Positions 1 to 7,994 are shown, counted from the stretch's first letter. The stretch: 51,809 bases of DNA from Bryobacterales bacterium (GCA_003167495.1 PMSX01000154.1:1-51809); one strand, 5' to 3'. The notes: generated from the letters alone by a model not told the origin. Numbers and translations are program-made.

Positions 1-1150
1 CCGGAGGCGGAGCGAATGTTTCCGAATCCTCGTCCATCTTAAAGTCCAGTGGCGGCGTCCGCGGATGGTCAGCCTCCCACTTCGCCAAATACGCCTCGCG
101 CTCGGTCTTCGGCCAGCCTACTGTCGAGTAGGTCTCCGGCTCGGGTCGCGTGTCTTGCGGCTTAAACGACAACGTCGAATCCTTGATGATCATCGTGCCC
201 TTGTTGCCGTAGAACCCGATGAACTCTCCGCCATCGTTCATCAAATTGCAGCGAATGGTGACTCGCAGGTTCGGATAATCGTACGTAGTCTGGAGCAGAT
301 CCGGAAAATCGCGGCCGTCTTTAAAGTGGAACAGCCCACCGGTTGAGATCGCTCTTTCCGCGACGGTGTTGGTGCTGGTAATACACTGGATTCCCGAGAT
401 CAAGTGCACGAACAGGTCCCCGGCAAGGCCCTCGCCGTAGTCGCTGAAACACCGCCAGCGAAAAAAGCGCACGGGATCGAACGGCCGTTTCGGCGCAGGC
501 CCCAGAAACGTATTCCAGTCGATGGTCTGCTCGCAGGCATCCGGCGGAATGGGATAAACCCAGGCGCCTCCGGGCGAGTTGCGGTTCCACTGCGCGTCAA
601 TGGAGTGCACCTCGCCCAGCCTTCCCGAGGCAAAAATCTCTCGCGCCTTGGCGTAGAGGATGGAGCTGACGCGCTGGCTGCCGGCCTGGAAGATGCGCCG
701 ACCGGCTTGAACCGCGTCGACCATCGCGAAGCCGTCGGCCACGGTGTGGGACATGGGCTTTTCGCAATAGACATCTTTGCCGGCGTTCATGGCGGCAATG
801 GAAATCCTGCTGTGCCAGTGGTCGGGCGTGCCGATGATGATGGCGTCGATATCTTTGCGCGCCAGAATCTCTTCGTAATTCCTGGTGGTGAAGATCTGGG
901 GGCCGTACACTTCTTTCATGTGCGTGAGGCGGCCGTCGTAGCAATCGCAGGCCGCCACCAGCTTTGTGAGGCCAGTGGCGGTGGATGAGTGCGCGTCCCC
1001 TTGGCCCATGCCGCCACAGCCGATGAGGGCGATCTGTACTTTATCGTTAGCGGATGTTTTCGCTGGCGGCTTGGCTGCGCCCGCTAGCAAGGGCACGCCA
1101 ATTCCGGCGCCGGCCGCCGCGGTGGTTAGAAATTCCCGTCGAGAGGTCAC
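1..1150 (-). CDS. Gfo/Idh/MocA family oxidoreductase, Tat-exported (3' end outside window)
   Basis: NAD(P)-dependent sugar or inositol dehydrogenase family; the substrate cannot be told. Translating the minus strand from a GTG at 1150 gives about 383 residues running off the window, so the C-terminus is missing. The leader has twin arginines (TSRREFLTT) and an Ala/Gly-rich stretch, a likely Tat signal. The Rossmann nucleotide-binding motif IGCGGMG follows near residue 45, then GTPDHWH and the family hallmark CEKPMSHT at roughly 125. GTG is chosen because it lies 3 bases after the stop of the FmdB gene and keeps the twin-arginine leader. It is probably co-transcribed with the two genes upstream. 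Exported members of this family are common in Acidobacteriota and Planctomycetota, usually with sugar-degrading genes. Confidence 0.9.
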   Translation of the reverse strand, partial: MTSRREFLTTAAAGAGIGVPLLAGAAKPPAKTSANDKVQIALIGCGGMGQGDAHSSTATGLTKLVAACDCYDGRLTHMKEVYGPQIFTTRNYEEILARKDIDAIIIGTPDHWHSRISIAAMNAGKDVYCEKPMSHTVADGFAMVDAVQAGRRIFQAGSQRVSSILYAKAREIFASGRLGEVHSIDAQWNRNSPGGAWVYPIPPDACEQTIDWNTFLGPAPKRPFDPVRFFRWRCFSDYGEGLAGDLFVHLISGIQCITSTNTVAERAISTGGLFHFKDGRDFPDLLQTTYDYPNLRVTIRCNLMNDGGEFIGFYGNKGTMIIKDSTLSFKPQDTRPEPETYSTVGWPKTEREAYLAKWEADHPRTPPLDFKMDEDSETFAPPP

Positions 1151-1153
1151 CCT

Positions 1154-1558
1154 CTATTTTTTATCAGACGAGGAAGCAGATGTCGTGGTATTGGCGGTGG
1201 AACTAGCTTTCGAGGTGTCGGAAGAAGAGCTGCTGCCGGTAGAATCTTTCGACGAACTCGCGGATTCCTTTTTGTCTTTTTTATCCGATTTATCCGAAGA
1301 GCCGTTTGAAGATTCGCTGGAAGAGCTAGAACTATCGCCGTCCTTTTTGCCGCCGCCGTTGCCTGGGTTGCTGTTGCCGCCCTTCGCGTAGTCGGTAATG
1401 TACCAACCGCTGCCTTTGAACTGGAGGGCGGGGGCGGAGATAAGACGGTGAACTTTGCCACCGCATTTTTCGTGCGTGGTCAAAGGTTCAGCGCTAAACT
1501 TCTCTATCAACTCGAATACGTCACCGCAGTTTTCGCATTGATATTCGTAAAGAGGCAT
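1154..1558 (-). CDS. FmdB-type zinc ribbon protein with long Ser/Lys/Asp-rich tail
   Basis: Small putative regulatory protein of the FmdB family (134 aa). Residues 1-45 form the zinc ribbon, starting MPLYEYQCENCG. Ligands are C8 and C11, then H29 and C32, so the usual second CxxC is HxxC here. The motif around GSGWYITDY (about 50-58) is typical of the family. From about residue 60 to the end the protein is a low-complexity Ser, Lys, Asp and Thr tail, probably disordered, more than doubling the conserved core. It lies 9 bases after the S41-like gene and 3 bases before the oxidoreductase, so one transcript is likely. The family's molecular role is not established. Confidence 0.85.
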   Translation of the reverse strand: MPLYEYQCENCGDVFELIEKFSAEPLTTHEKCGGKVHRLISAPALQFKGSGWYITDYAKGGNSNPGNGGGKKDGDSSSSSSESSNGSSDKSDKKDKKESASSSKDSTGSSSSSDTSKASSTANTTTSASSSDKK

Positions 1559-1567
1559 ATTCGCTAA

Positions 1568-2872
1568 CTATTTTGGCTCGTCCGGCTGCGCGGGGCTCTT
1601 GCGGATGATGGGGTGATCCTCATCGTCGCCCGCCTGGCGCGCGGAAGCACCTGCGTCGCCGGTTAACCGGGCGATGGTGGTTTTTCCAGTAACAAGCTCA
1701 ATCGATTGCTTCAACAAGTTGTCTTCGGTCGGCTTGGTGGGCGCGCCGGGAATCGGGTTGCCGTCCTGATCCAGATCGGGCGTGCTGTCGTTTTCCGCTA
1801 GCGCAACGGTGGGTGTAATGCCGCCGTCTTGAATGGCTTTGCCGGAGGGCGAGTAATATTTCGCGACCGAGAGAATGACCGCGCCGCCATCGTCCATCTG
1901 AATGGTTTTACGTAAGCTGGCGTCTCCATAACTCCGCTCGCCGACTACTTGCGCGCGCTTGTCGTCAAGCAACGCAGCCGCGGCAATTTCCGCGCCACCC
2001 GCCGTGGCTCGATTGGTAATCACCACTAGGGGACCCTGCCAAAGATCGTTTTCGGCCTTGGCGGTGAAATCCTGCTTCTCTGTTTTCTGACCCTGCAGAT
2101 AAGTGATTTCGCCTTTATCGAGGAACAGATTCGCAAGTGCCACACCTTTGTCCTGCTCGCCGGTGGAACAATGGCGCAAATCCAGCACAACATATTTCGC
2201 GCCCTGCTTCTTCAGCTCGGCCAGCTTGCTCTTAGTTTCTTCGACGCGGTTGCCAGCCAGGCTCGTGACGTGCAAATATCCAACGTCATTCGGCATCAGC
2301 TTGCCAACCACGGCCGGGTAGGTGACATTGGCGCGTGTCAGCGTGATCTTTTCCGGGTCCGGATTCTTCAAGCGCAGAACGGTGATGGTAATTGTCGAAC
2401 CGGCATCGCCGCGCAGCAATTGTTCGGCGTAAGCGAGCGGCATGTCACGCGTAGCGACATTGTTGATGCTCTCAATCAGATCGCCGGTATTGATGTTTGC
2501 TTTGTCGGCAGGCGAATTGGGTAGCGCATCCACGACGGCGACATAACCATAGCGCTTTGCCAAGATGAGTCCGACGCTGGCCTTGCTGGTATCGACACCC
2601 TTTTCGTACTGGCGGTATTGGTCGGCGTTCAAATAGCTGGCGAAGGGATCGACCGATTCCAAGAGGCCGTTGATGGCTCCAAGCGTGACACTCTTCATGT
2701 CAGGCTCTTCCACGTATTCCAGCTTGATGCGTTCCAGTACTTCGGTGTACACCTTAAGGTGACCGTATACATCATCGTGCGCTACCGCACGTCCAGTTCG
2801 CGCGCCAAGCAATAGCAGCACCACAATACAGGTGGAACTGCCAACTATTGTCCATCTTAAGTTGGTGTTCAT
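1568..2872 (-). CDS. S41 (C-terminal processing protease)-like protein, catalytic dyad missing
   Basis: Periplasmic CtpA/Prc-like protein of 434 aa. Residues about 8-30 form a membrane anchor or signal, the S41 N-terminal helical region follows, a PDZ domain spans about 95-170 (ending in DLIESINN and the following strands), and the S41 core spans about 180-350. In active enzymes the nucleophile sits in SASASEI and the general-base lysine lies 25 residues later in FGKG. Here the aligned segment is TAGGAEI (290-296), placing Gly292 at the serine position, and YGDA places Asp317 at the lysine position with the same 25-residue spacing. The DLRxNxGG motif is also degenerate (DLRHCSTG). It is therefore probably a non-proteolytic binding or scaffold protein. 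First gene of a three-gene minus-strand unit. Confidence 0.88.
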   Translation of the reverse strand: MNTNLRWTIVGSSTCIVVLLLLGARTGRAVAHDDVYGHLKVYTEVLERIKLEYVEEPDMKSVTLGAINGLLESVDPFASYLNADQYRQYEKGVDTSKASVGLILAKRYGYVAVVDALPNSPADKANINTGDLIESINNVATRDMPLAYAEQLLRGDAGSTITITVLRLKNPDPEKITLTRANVTYPAVVGKLMPNDVGYLHVTSLAGNRVEETKSKLAELKKQGAKYVVLDLRHCSTGEQDKGVALANLFLDKGEITYLQGQKTEKQDFTAKAENDLWQGPLVVITNRATAGGAEIAAAALLDDKRAQVVGERSYGDASLRKTIQMDDGGAVILSVAKYYSPSGKAIQDGGITPTVALAENDSTPDLDQDGNPIPGAPTKPTEDNLLKQSIELVTGKTTIARLTGDAGASARQAGDDEDHPIIRKSPAQPDEPK

Positions 2873-3027
2873 GAAGGGATTACCGAAGGCTACTTTGAGT
2901 ATAGCGAAGATTCACGACCGTGGGAGTGTTTGCGTTCCTTCCGCTGGCGGGTTTTTCGCAAAAAAAGGGTGTTTTGTTCCTCAACGTTGGATTGTTCCCG
3001 CCGATGTGAGAAGCAGGACGACAAACG

Positions 3028-3432
3028 ATGTCATCTTCTAGTACAAGCGCACTGGCGGGCGGAGTTCAACAGCTTTATAACGATGGTCTGCTGTCAAACG
3101 TGAATCCGAGCACTTTGAATGGCGCGTCGGCGAGCCAACTCAACCAGATAGCCGGTTCCTCTATCGCTCTTCAGATAGTTGGCGCGATCCTTGGATTCGG
3201 GAGTGATTCCTCGGGCGATTCGGCAAGCCTCAGTGCCACGGCAAGCAACGCGCTGCTTCAGGAAATCAATCCGTCGTCAACGAGCAGCACATCGTCTAAT
3301 AGCAACCCCAGCACCGACCCGTTGACTGCGGCGGTGGACAATGCGCTGACTTCCAACATCAATGCCGCGGTGAATCGGTTTGCTCCTCAAAGTTCTTCTA
3401 TTACGGGAAGCAATATCAACGTGCTCGGTTAA
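3028..3432 (+). CDS. Ser/Asn-rich small protein of unknown function
   Basis: No family recognised. The 134-aa product is rich in Ser, Asn, Ala and Thr, almost free of charge and lacks Cys. A more hydrophobic stretch (about 42-57, IALQIVGAILGFG) could be an amphipathic or membrane-interacting helix; there is no cleavable signal. The start is supported by AGGA nine bases before the ATG. It is divergent from the S41-like gene across a 155-base gap and is followed by a hairpin that may end transcription. Composition suggests a secreted or surface protein, but this is inference. Confidence 0.6.
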   Translation: MSSSSTSALAGGVQQLYNDGLLSNVNPSTLNGASASQLNQIAGSSIALQIVGAILGFGSDSSGDSASLSATASNALLQEINPSSTSSTSSNSNPSTDPLTAAVDNALTSNINAAVNRFAPQSSSITGSNINVLG

Positions 3433-3443
3433 TGGGCAAGAGA

Positions 3444-3474
3444 AAGCAGGGCTAGCGCGCTGCTAACCCTGCTT
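3444..3474 (+). terminator. Inverted repeat after the Ser/Asn-rich gene
   Basis: The arms AAGCAGGG and CCCTGCTT, extended inward by CTAGC against GCTAA with one mismatch, make a stem of about 13 bp with a 5-base loop, 11 bases after the stop codon. No T-run follows, so it is either a weak intrinsic terminator or an mRNA-stabilising hairpin. It also lies downstream of the convergent FecR gene. Confidence 0.5.
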
Positions 3475-3572
3475 GGCGGTCTCAGTTAAAAACACACTGG
3501 CTGGCTCGGCCTACAACCGGCGCCATAAAGGTCGCTCCGGCTCAGAGTCGGGAATATACAACACTGAGCGAA

Positions 3573-4538
3573 CTACCGGCGGCCGCCGCCTCCACCACCA
3601 TGAAAGCCGCCACCGAATCCACTAATGTGGGCATTCATTCCATTTACCTGTCCGTGCCAAACGCCGCCGTAGAAACCGCCGCGGCCGTAGCCGAACGGAA
3701 CTCCGTAATAGCCAATAAACGCTGGTGAATAGAAGCCCCAGCCAAACGGGCTATAGAGGAATCCGCTTGCGGGTAAGTACGCGTAGAAACTCCAATAGGG
3801 ATCCCAATACCAACCAGGGCCGTACCATCCACCGTAAGAATTCACATTTTGCGCCACAGCTACGTTGGCCTGCGATTCGTTCTGGCTTCTCGCCTCGCTC
3901 CATATGTAAAGGGGTTGGGCTTGCTCTGCCTTTTTGTCAAAACTCTTGGCTTTCAAAGGCTTTGCGCTCGCGAGCAAAAGTTGTTCATCCTTACCGATTT
4001 TTTTTGCGCTAGAGGCAGTGACGACGTTCGTGTCGCCAGCCAGCACTCTTACTGTTTTTTGGTCAGCATTGAAGTCATACAGCCCGTTCTTCTGAAGTTG
4101 GGCTGTTGCACCGTCCATAGTGACCGCCAAGTTCGTGCCCTGAATCAGTTGATCGACCTCAACGTTGGCGATGCCGCGATCTAACTGAATTTGCGTAGCC
4201 GCCAAACCTGCCGTGGTCAGTTGTATTTGGCTGTTTGGTCCCATGCGTATGAACGCGCCGGGTGTCAGCAAGACCTCTGCAAAACCGTTACCCGTGGCTA
4301 ATGTGTCTTGCGGGCGCATCACCGTGGGGCCTTGCAAGCTGACCGGCTGATTGTCCAGCGAAACCTGTCCTTCAATGTAGTTAACTGTGCCGGGCGACAC
4401 CATCTCATGTTGACCGGGCTGCGGCTGGCCGGTGTTATAGGGATAGTTCTGCGGCATGGTTGCCGTCTGGCCGAAACTCATTGCGGCTGATGCCAATAGC
4501 AGCGGCCAGAGTTTTTCGAACACTTTCAATCTCTCCAT
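3573..4538 (-). CDS. Exported FecR-domain protein with Gly/Tyr/Trp-rich C-terminus
   Basis: About 321 aa. The start at 4538 is chosen over an upstream in-frame codon because AGGAG lies eight bases before it and it opens a good Sec signal (MERLKVFEKLWPLLLASAAMS). Residues about 50-170 match a FecR-type beta-sandwich repeat: promise of a polarised strand pattern with LLTPGAFIRMGPNSQIQL and GIANVEV. Residues about 240-321 are low complexity, rich in Gly, Tyr, Trp and Phe, ending in a His/Gly run. No sigma factor, anti-sigma domain or TonB receptor is adjacent, so it is a stand-alone periplasmic or surface FecR protein rather than an iron-citrate regulator. Function unknown. Confidence 0.82.
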   Translation of the reverse strand: MERLKVFEKLWPLLLASAAMSFGQTATMPQNYPYNTGQPQPGQHEMVSPGTVNYIEGQVSLDNQPVSLQGPTVMRPQDTLATGNGFAEVLLTPGAFIRMGPNSQIQLTTAGLAATQIQLDRGIANVEVDQLIQGTNLAVTMDGATAQLQKNGLYDFNADQKTVRVLAGDTNVVTASSAKKIGKDEQLLLASAKPLKAKSFDKKAEQAQPLYIWSEARSQNESQANVAVAQNVNSYGGWYGPGWYWDPYWSFYAYLPASGFLYSPFGWGFYSPAFIGYYGVPFGYGRGGFYGGVWHGQVNGMNAHISGFGGGFHGGGGGGRR

Positions 4539-4678
4539 CTTCGTTACTCCTGACACTGATTGGACGTTCGGGAGGGTCACCACGTCGCAGTGGGTTTTGG
4601 GAGATTACTAGTGTGTTTGTAGTGAAGGATGTGTTTCTGCTAATGTGTTCAGTTCAGAATAAAGCGCCGATTTCCAAC

Positions 4679-4707
4679 TTGACGGGTTCCGCCCGCTGCG
4701 ATAGCAT
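4679..4707 (+). promoter_or_regulatory. Sigma70-like promoter for the beta-lactamase-fold gene
   Basis: TTGACG, a 17-base spacer and TAGCAT. The -10 ends 11 bases before the ATG at 4718, so transcription would begin only a few bases before the start codon. This fits the lack of a clear Shine-Dalgarno and suggests a leaderless or near-leaderless transcript. Confidence 0.45.
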
Positions 4708-4717
4708 CGCGAAGTGT

Positions 4718-6067
4718 ATGCGCATTGCAGCCGTTCTGCTCGGCGTCAGCGTCATTTCCGCACAGTCCGTTGGTAGTGACGTGCAATCGCTCATCGATAA
4801 CCGCGTGAATACCGCAAAGAAAGCGGTGGGTATCGTTGTAGGGACTGTTGAAACAACGGGCGTCCACATTTACTCCGCGGGTAAGACCTCAGCCGGCGGC
4901 GTGGAGAAGCCAGACGGTCAAACCCTTTTTGAAATCGGGTCAATTACCAAGGTCTTTACCTCGTTACTTCTCGCCGATATGATCGAGCGCGGTGAAGTGG
5001 GGGCAGACGACCCTGTTTCCAAATACCTGCCGGGCAATGCCGAAGTGCCTAGCCGCGATGGGAAGCAGATCACGCTGTTGAATCTCTCGATGCAGAATTC
5101 CGGGCTGCCGCGCCTGCCGGATAATATGAAGCCGGCTGACGCGGCCAACCCGTACGCGGATTACGACGGCCCTAAGCTGATGGCGTTCCTGGCTGGATAT
5201 AAGCTTACGCGCGATCCAGGCGAGAAGTACGAGTACTCAAATCTCGCGGTGGGCTTGCTCGGCTATGCGTTGGCTCAGCGCGCTCATATGAGTTATGAAG
5301 AATTGGTGCGGCAGCGCATCTTCAAGCCGCTGCACATGGATAGTTCCACGATTTCTTTGTCGGCGGAAGATAAGAAGCGGCTTGCGCAAGGCCACGACGC
5401 AGCTTTGAAGCCAGTGAAAAATTGGGATTTGGACGCATTGGCTGGTGCGGGAGCGATTCGTTCGACGGCGGCCGACATGCTCAGGTTTCTGGCGGCGAAT
5501 ATGGGGTTGGTAGACACGCCTTTGAAGGCGGCGATGGAGCGAATGCGATCTGTTCGGAGTGAAACGGGAATGCCGCATGTGGAGATCGCCATGGCGTGGC
5601 ACATCTTTTCCGAATTCCCTCCAGATCTTTACTGGCATAACGGCGGGACGGCCGGTTATCGCTCGTTTGCTGGCATGGATGTCGCGAACAAAAAGGGCAT
5701 TGTGGTTTTATGCAATACTTTTTTCGATATCGATGATATCGGCAAGCATGAATTAAACGGTAAGTATCCAGCGCCGATGCTGGAGGAAGTTCACGAGATC
5801 AAGCTTGAGCCGAAAATCTTGAGCGAGTATGAAGGTACCTACCAACTTGCTCCGGCTTTCGCGATCAAATTTACGGCGCGCGACGGGCGTTTGTTCACGC
5901 AGGCTACCGGACAGCCGGAGTTTGAGGTTTTCGCGTCGAAGAAGGATGAATTCTTTTTGAAGGTAGTGGATGCGCAGGTTAGTTTCACGCGGGATGCCGA
6001 TGGGAAGGTGACAGGGATGGTGCTGCATCAAGGCGGGCGGGATGTGCCGGGGCCGCGTGCCCAGTAA
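4718..6067 (+). CDS. Serine hydrolase, beta-lactamase/D-alanyl-D-alanine peptidase fold
   Basis: Class C beta-lactamase-like fold of 449 aa. The start at 4718 gives a short hydrophobic leader (MRIAAVLLGVSVISAQ) suited to export. Catalytic motifs are in order and properly spaced: SITK at 75-78 (Ser75 nucleophile, Lys78), YSN at 173-175, and HNG at 307-309 in the place of the KTG triad. HNG is usual for the esterase/peptidase-like members rather than true AmpC enzymes. Residues about 350-449 form a C-terminal beta-rich domain like those seen in this family. It is likely a periplasmic peptidase or esterase acting on peptidoglycan fragments or small esters. Its end overlaps the next gene. Confidence 0.88.
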   Translation: MRIAAVLLGVSVISAQSVGSDVQSLIDNRVNTAKKAVGIVVGTVETTGVHIYSAGKTSAGGVEKPDGQTLFEIGSITKVFTSLLLADMIERGEVGADDPVSKYLPGNAEVPSRDGKQITLLNLSMQNSGLPRLPDNMKPADAANPYADYDGPKLMAFLAGYKLTRDPGEKYEYSNLAVGLLGYALAQRAHMSYEELVRQRIFKPLHMDSSTISLSAEDKKRLAQGHDAALKPVKNWDLDALAGAGAIRSTAADMLRFLAANMGLVDTPLKAAMERMRSVRSETGMPHVEIAMAWHIFSEFPPDLYWHNGGTAGYRSFAGMDVANKKGIVVLCNTFFDIDDIGKHELNGKYPAPMLEEVHEIKLEPKILSEYEGTYQLAPAFAIKFTARDGRLFTQATGQPEFEVFASKKDEFFLKVVDAQVSFTRDADGKVTGMVLHQGGRDVPGPRAQ

Positions 6068-6452
6068 GAAAACCGGCCGGCGGGCGCAAACAGACACCCG
6101 TCTCACACAGGTTGCGCAAATTTGTGCGGGGCTTGCCGAGACTGTGATGGAGCGGCTGGAGAGCCATGCGGCGTTCACTGTCCGTGAGAAGAAATTTGCT
6201 TATTTTCTGGATAATCATCACGGTGATGGGATAATCGCGATCACTTGCAAGGTCGCGCCAGGGGATAATCAATCGCTGACCAAGGCGCAGCCGGAACGGT
6301 TTTATCTACCCGCTTATCTGGCTTCGAAGGGATGGGTGGCGCTGCGGCTCGATCAGGGTGAGATTGATTGGGAGGAGGTTCAGGAGTTGCTGTACGAAAG
6401 CTACAGGCGCACTGCGCCGAAGCGGCTGGCGGCCAGGCTTCAGGTGGATTGA
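6042..6452 (+). CDS. MmcQ/YjbR family protein (DUF419)
   Basis: 136 aa, cytoplasmic. The CyaY-like fold of the family is recognisable from the central strands with FAYFLDNHHGDGIIAITCK, then PAYLASKGWVALRLDQG and the C-terminal helix EEVQELLYESYRRTAPKRL. Family members bind DNA in structural studies, but the cellular role is unclear. The ATG at 6042 overlaps the hydrolase gene by 26 bases and has GGCGGG just upstream; GTG at 6057 is an alternative, so the first few residues are uncertain. It probably shares the hydrolase transcript. Confidence 0.85.
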   Translation: MCRGRVPSKKTGRRAQTDTRLTQVAQICAGLAETVMERLESHAAFTVREKKFAYFLDNHHGDGIIAITCKVAPGDNQSLTKAQPERFYLPAYLASKGWVALRLDQGEIDWEEVQELLYESYRRTAPKRLAARLQVD

Positions 6453-6488
6453 TTACCGACGCCGACCAGATGCCGGTGCCTGGAGTTT

Positions 6489-7060
6489 CTACATTTTTGT
6501 GCTTTGTGGGGCAGGCAATTTTGCCTGCCATCCGGCGCTGGACCAAGGCCATTGCTCCGCCGAACGAACCAACCCGGCGGACACTGGATTTCCCTCAATA
6601 TAGGCCGCCGTCCGTTCCAGTTGATGCGAACCACGCAGGTAATGATCAAAGGATTCCTCCTGCCAAAACCGTTGTCCGGTTCGGTCCAATGTGCGGTTTG
6701 CGCTTCTGGCTGTCGACCCTTTGAGCCACCGCATCAACGACGGAACCGGAACCAAGGGGAGGATTAGCAAATGCACGTGGTTTGGCATGACCACCCAAGC
6801 ACAGAGATCGTAGAAGCGCCGTTCGCTAGCTCCCATTGAGATGGAGCGGGAAACCAGCGAGGCGATGCGGTGGTCCTGGAGCCAAAGTGGACCGGAGGTG
6901 AGCCGATCCGCGACACGGTCGATAGCCGCGAAGGCGTGACCGGGAGCCCGATAACCAGGGGATAGCATTCTGACGGAAGTGATCCCCAAAGACGCCACGT
7001 GAGGAATAGATAGCAACCCTCTGGATGCAAGTGGGGCAGTCTTCGTTTGCACGCAAGCAT
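6489..7060 (-). pseudogene. REP-associated tyrosine transposase (RAYT), frameshifted
   Basis: IS200/IS605-related Y1 transposase of the type that mobilises or maintains REP palindromes. The N-terminal part reads from ATG 7060 as MLACKRRLPHLHPEG then FLTWRLWGSLP, the usual RAYT beginning. The rest, from about 6950 down, lies in another frame: APGHAFAAIDRVADRL, the metal-binding VVMPNHVHLLILP, FWQEESFDHYLR, then AAYIEGNPVSAGLV with the catalytic tyrosine and WPWSS. The two parts join into a full-length family protein only if one base is gained or lost near 6940-6970. This is either inactivation, a sequencing error or a recoding site. The reading frame end runs through the left REP hairpin. Confidence 0.82.
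6510..6529 (+). repeat. REP-like palindrome, left flank of RAYT
   Basis: GGCAGGCAA and TTGCCTGCC form a 9-bp perfect stem with a two-base loop. It is preceded by the tetranucleotide GTGG, as REP hairpins are led by a conserved tetranucleotide in other bacteria. It lies at the 3' end of the transposase reading frame, in the opposite orientation to the right-hand copy. Confidence 0.75.
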
Positions 7061-7073
7061 TGAAAAATCGGAA

Positions 7074-7093
7074 CGCAGGCGAAACCGCCTGCG
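7074..7093 (-). repeat. REP-like palindrome, right flank of RAYT
   Basis: CGCAGGCG and CGCCTGCG form an 8-bp perfect stem with a four-base loop just upstream of the transposase start. Read on the minus strand it is led by GTGG, like the left copy, and shares the GCAGGC/GCCTGC core. The two hairpins therefore bracket the gene as inverted copies. Confidence 0.75.
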
Positions 7094-7220
7094 CCACCCG
7101 GCATAAACGTGTGTGTCAAGAATGCTGAGGAATCTCACAAAAATGTGGAAGGGAAAGTGTTGCTTGACAGCCGGACTGAACGTGGCGAGGTGGCCTCCGT
7201 TCTAAAATGGTTTTCGATCC

Positions 7221-7979
7221 ATGAAGATTCCTTTCACCTCTGCTGCTCAGGCGTTCGCCGGGGTTGCCTTCGCCAGCACAGCCTTACTTGCCGCGCAAAC
7301 GCCGCCAGCGAATACCGGCGCAGCGCTATTCGTTCAGAACTGCGCATTTTGCCATGGCCGCGATGCGGGCGGCGGCGAGGAAGGTCCTGATCTGACGCGC
7401 TCAAAGCTTGTCGCGGAAGACGTGGGTGGCGATAAGATTGGCCCGGTTGTGCTGAACGGGCGGCAGGAGAAGGGCATGCCGCGGTTCAAACTGGCGGATC
7501 AAGAAGTAAAGGATCTTGCCGCTTTTATTCACGAGCAAAAGAAGCTTGCTGAATCGCAAAAGGGCGGCCGGCGCGGCGTGGATGCGGCCGATTTGCAGAC
7601 TGGGAATGCGGAAGCGGGCAAGAAATATTTCAATGGGGCAGGGAAGTGTGCGAACTGCCATTCGCCGACAGGAGATCTTGCCGCTGTAGGCTCACGCCTC
7701 GTAGGCTTGAGGCTCGAGCAACAATTGCTCTATCCACGGGGCACGGTGGCAAGCGTTGTAGTGACGCTGCCCAACGGCAACAAGCTTACCGGAAAGCTTG
7801 CGTTCAAAGATGAGTTTCATATCGGCATCTACGATAGCAATGGCTGGTACCATTCATGGCCGGTGAGCGCAGTGAAGTTCGCCATTGACGCGCCAGCCGA
7901 CGCACATGCTGAACTGCTGGGCCAATATACCGACGACGATATCCACAATTTGATGGCGTATTTGCAAACGCTCCGCTAA
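7221..7979 (+). CDS. Diheme c-type cytochrome, partner of quinoprotein-like protein (pair 1)
   Basis: 252 aa, exported: a Sec signal covers about residues 1-25 (ending ALLAAQ). There are two covalent heme sites, CAFCH at 41-45 and CANCH at 143-147, each in its own cytochrome c domain; Met86 in KGMPRF is a good distal ligand for the first. A beta-rich insertion (about 160-215) follows the second heme and resembles a DUF-type tail also present in the paralogue at 31292-32158. It lies 15 bases before the propeller gene, and this gene order is repeated in the second pair. Likely a periplasmic electron acceptor for the propeller protein or for a membrane dehydrogenase. Confidence 0.9.
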   Translation: MKIPFTSAAQAFAGVAFASTALLAAQTPPANTGAALFVQNCAFCHGRDAGGGEEGPDLTRSKLVAEDVGGDKIGPVVLNGRQEKGMPRFKLADQEVKDLAAFIHEQKKLAESQKGGRRGVDAADLQTGNAEAGKKYFNGAGKCANCHSPTGDLAAVGSRLVGLRLEQQLLYPRGTVASVVVTLPNGNKLTGKLAFKDEFHIGIYDSNGWYHSWPVSAVKFAIDAPADAHAELLGQYTDDDIHNLMAYLQTLR

Positions 7980-7994
7980 GAAAGAAAACAATTC

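Noticed and set aside
4718..6067. Antibiotic resistance beta-lactamase
   Set aside because: HNG in place of KTG and family context point to an esterase/peptidase-type member; no evidence of drug hydrolysis.
7164..7169. TTGACA upstream of the cytochrome gene
   Set aside because: No acceptable -10 box at 16-18 bases.
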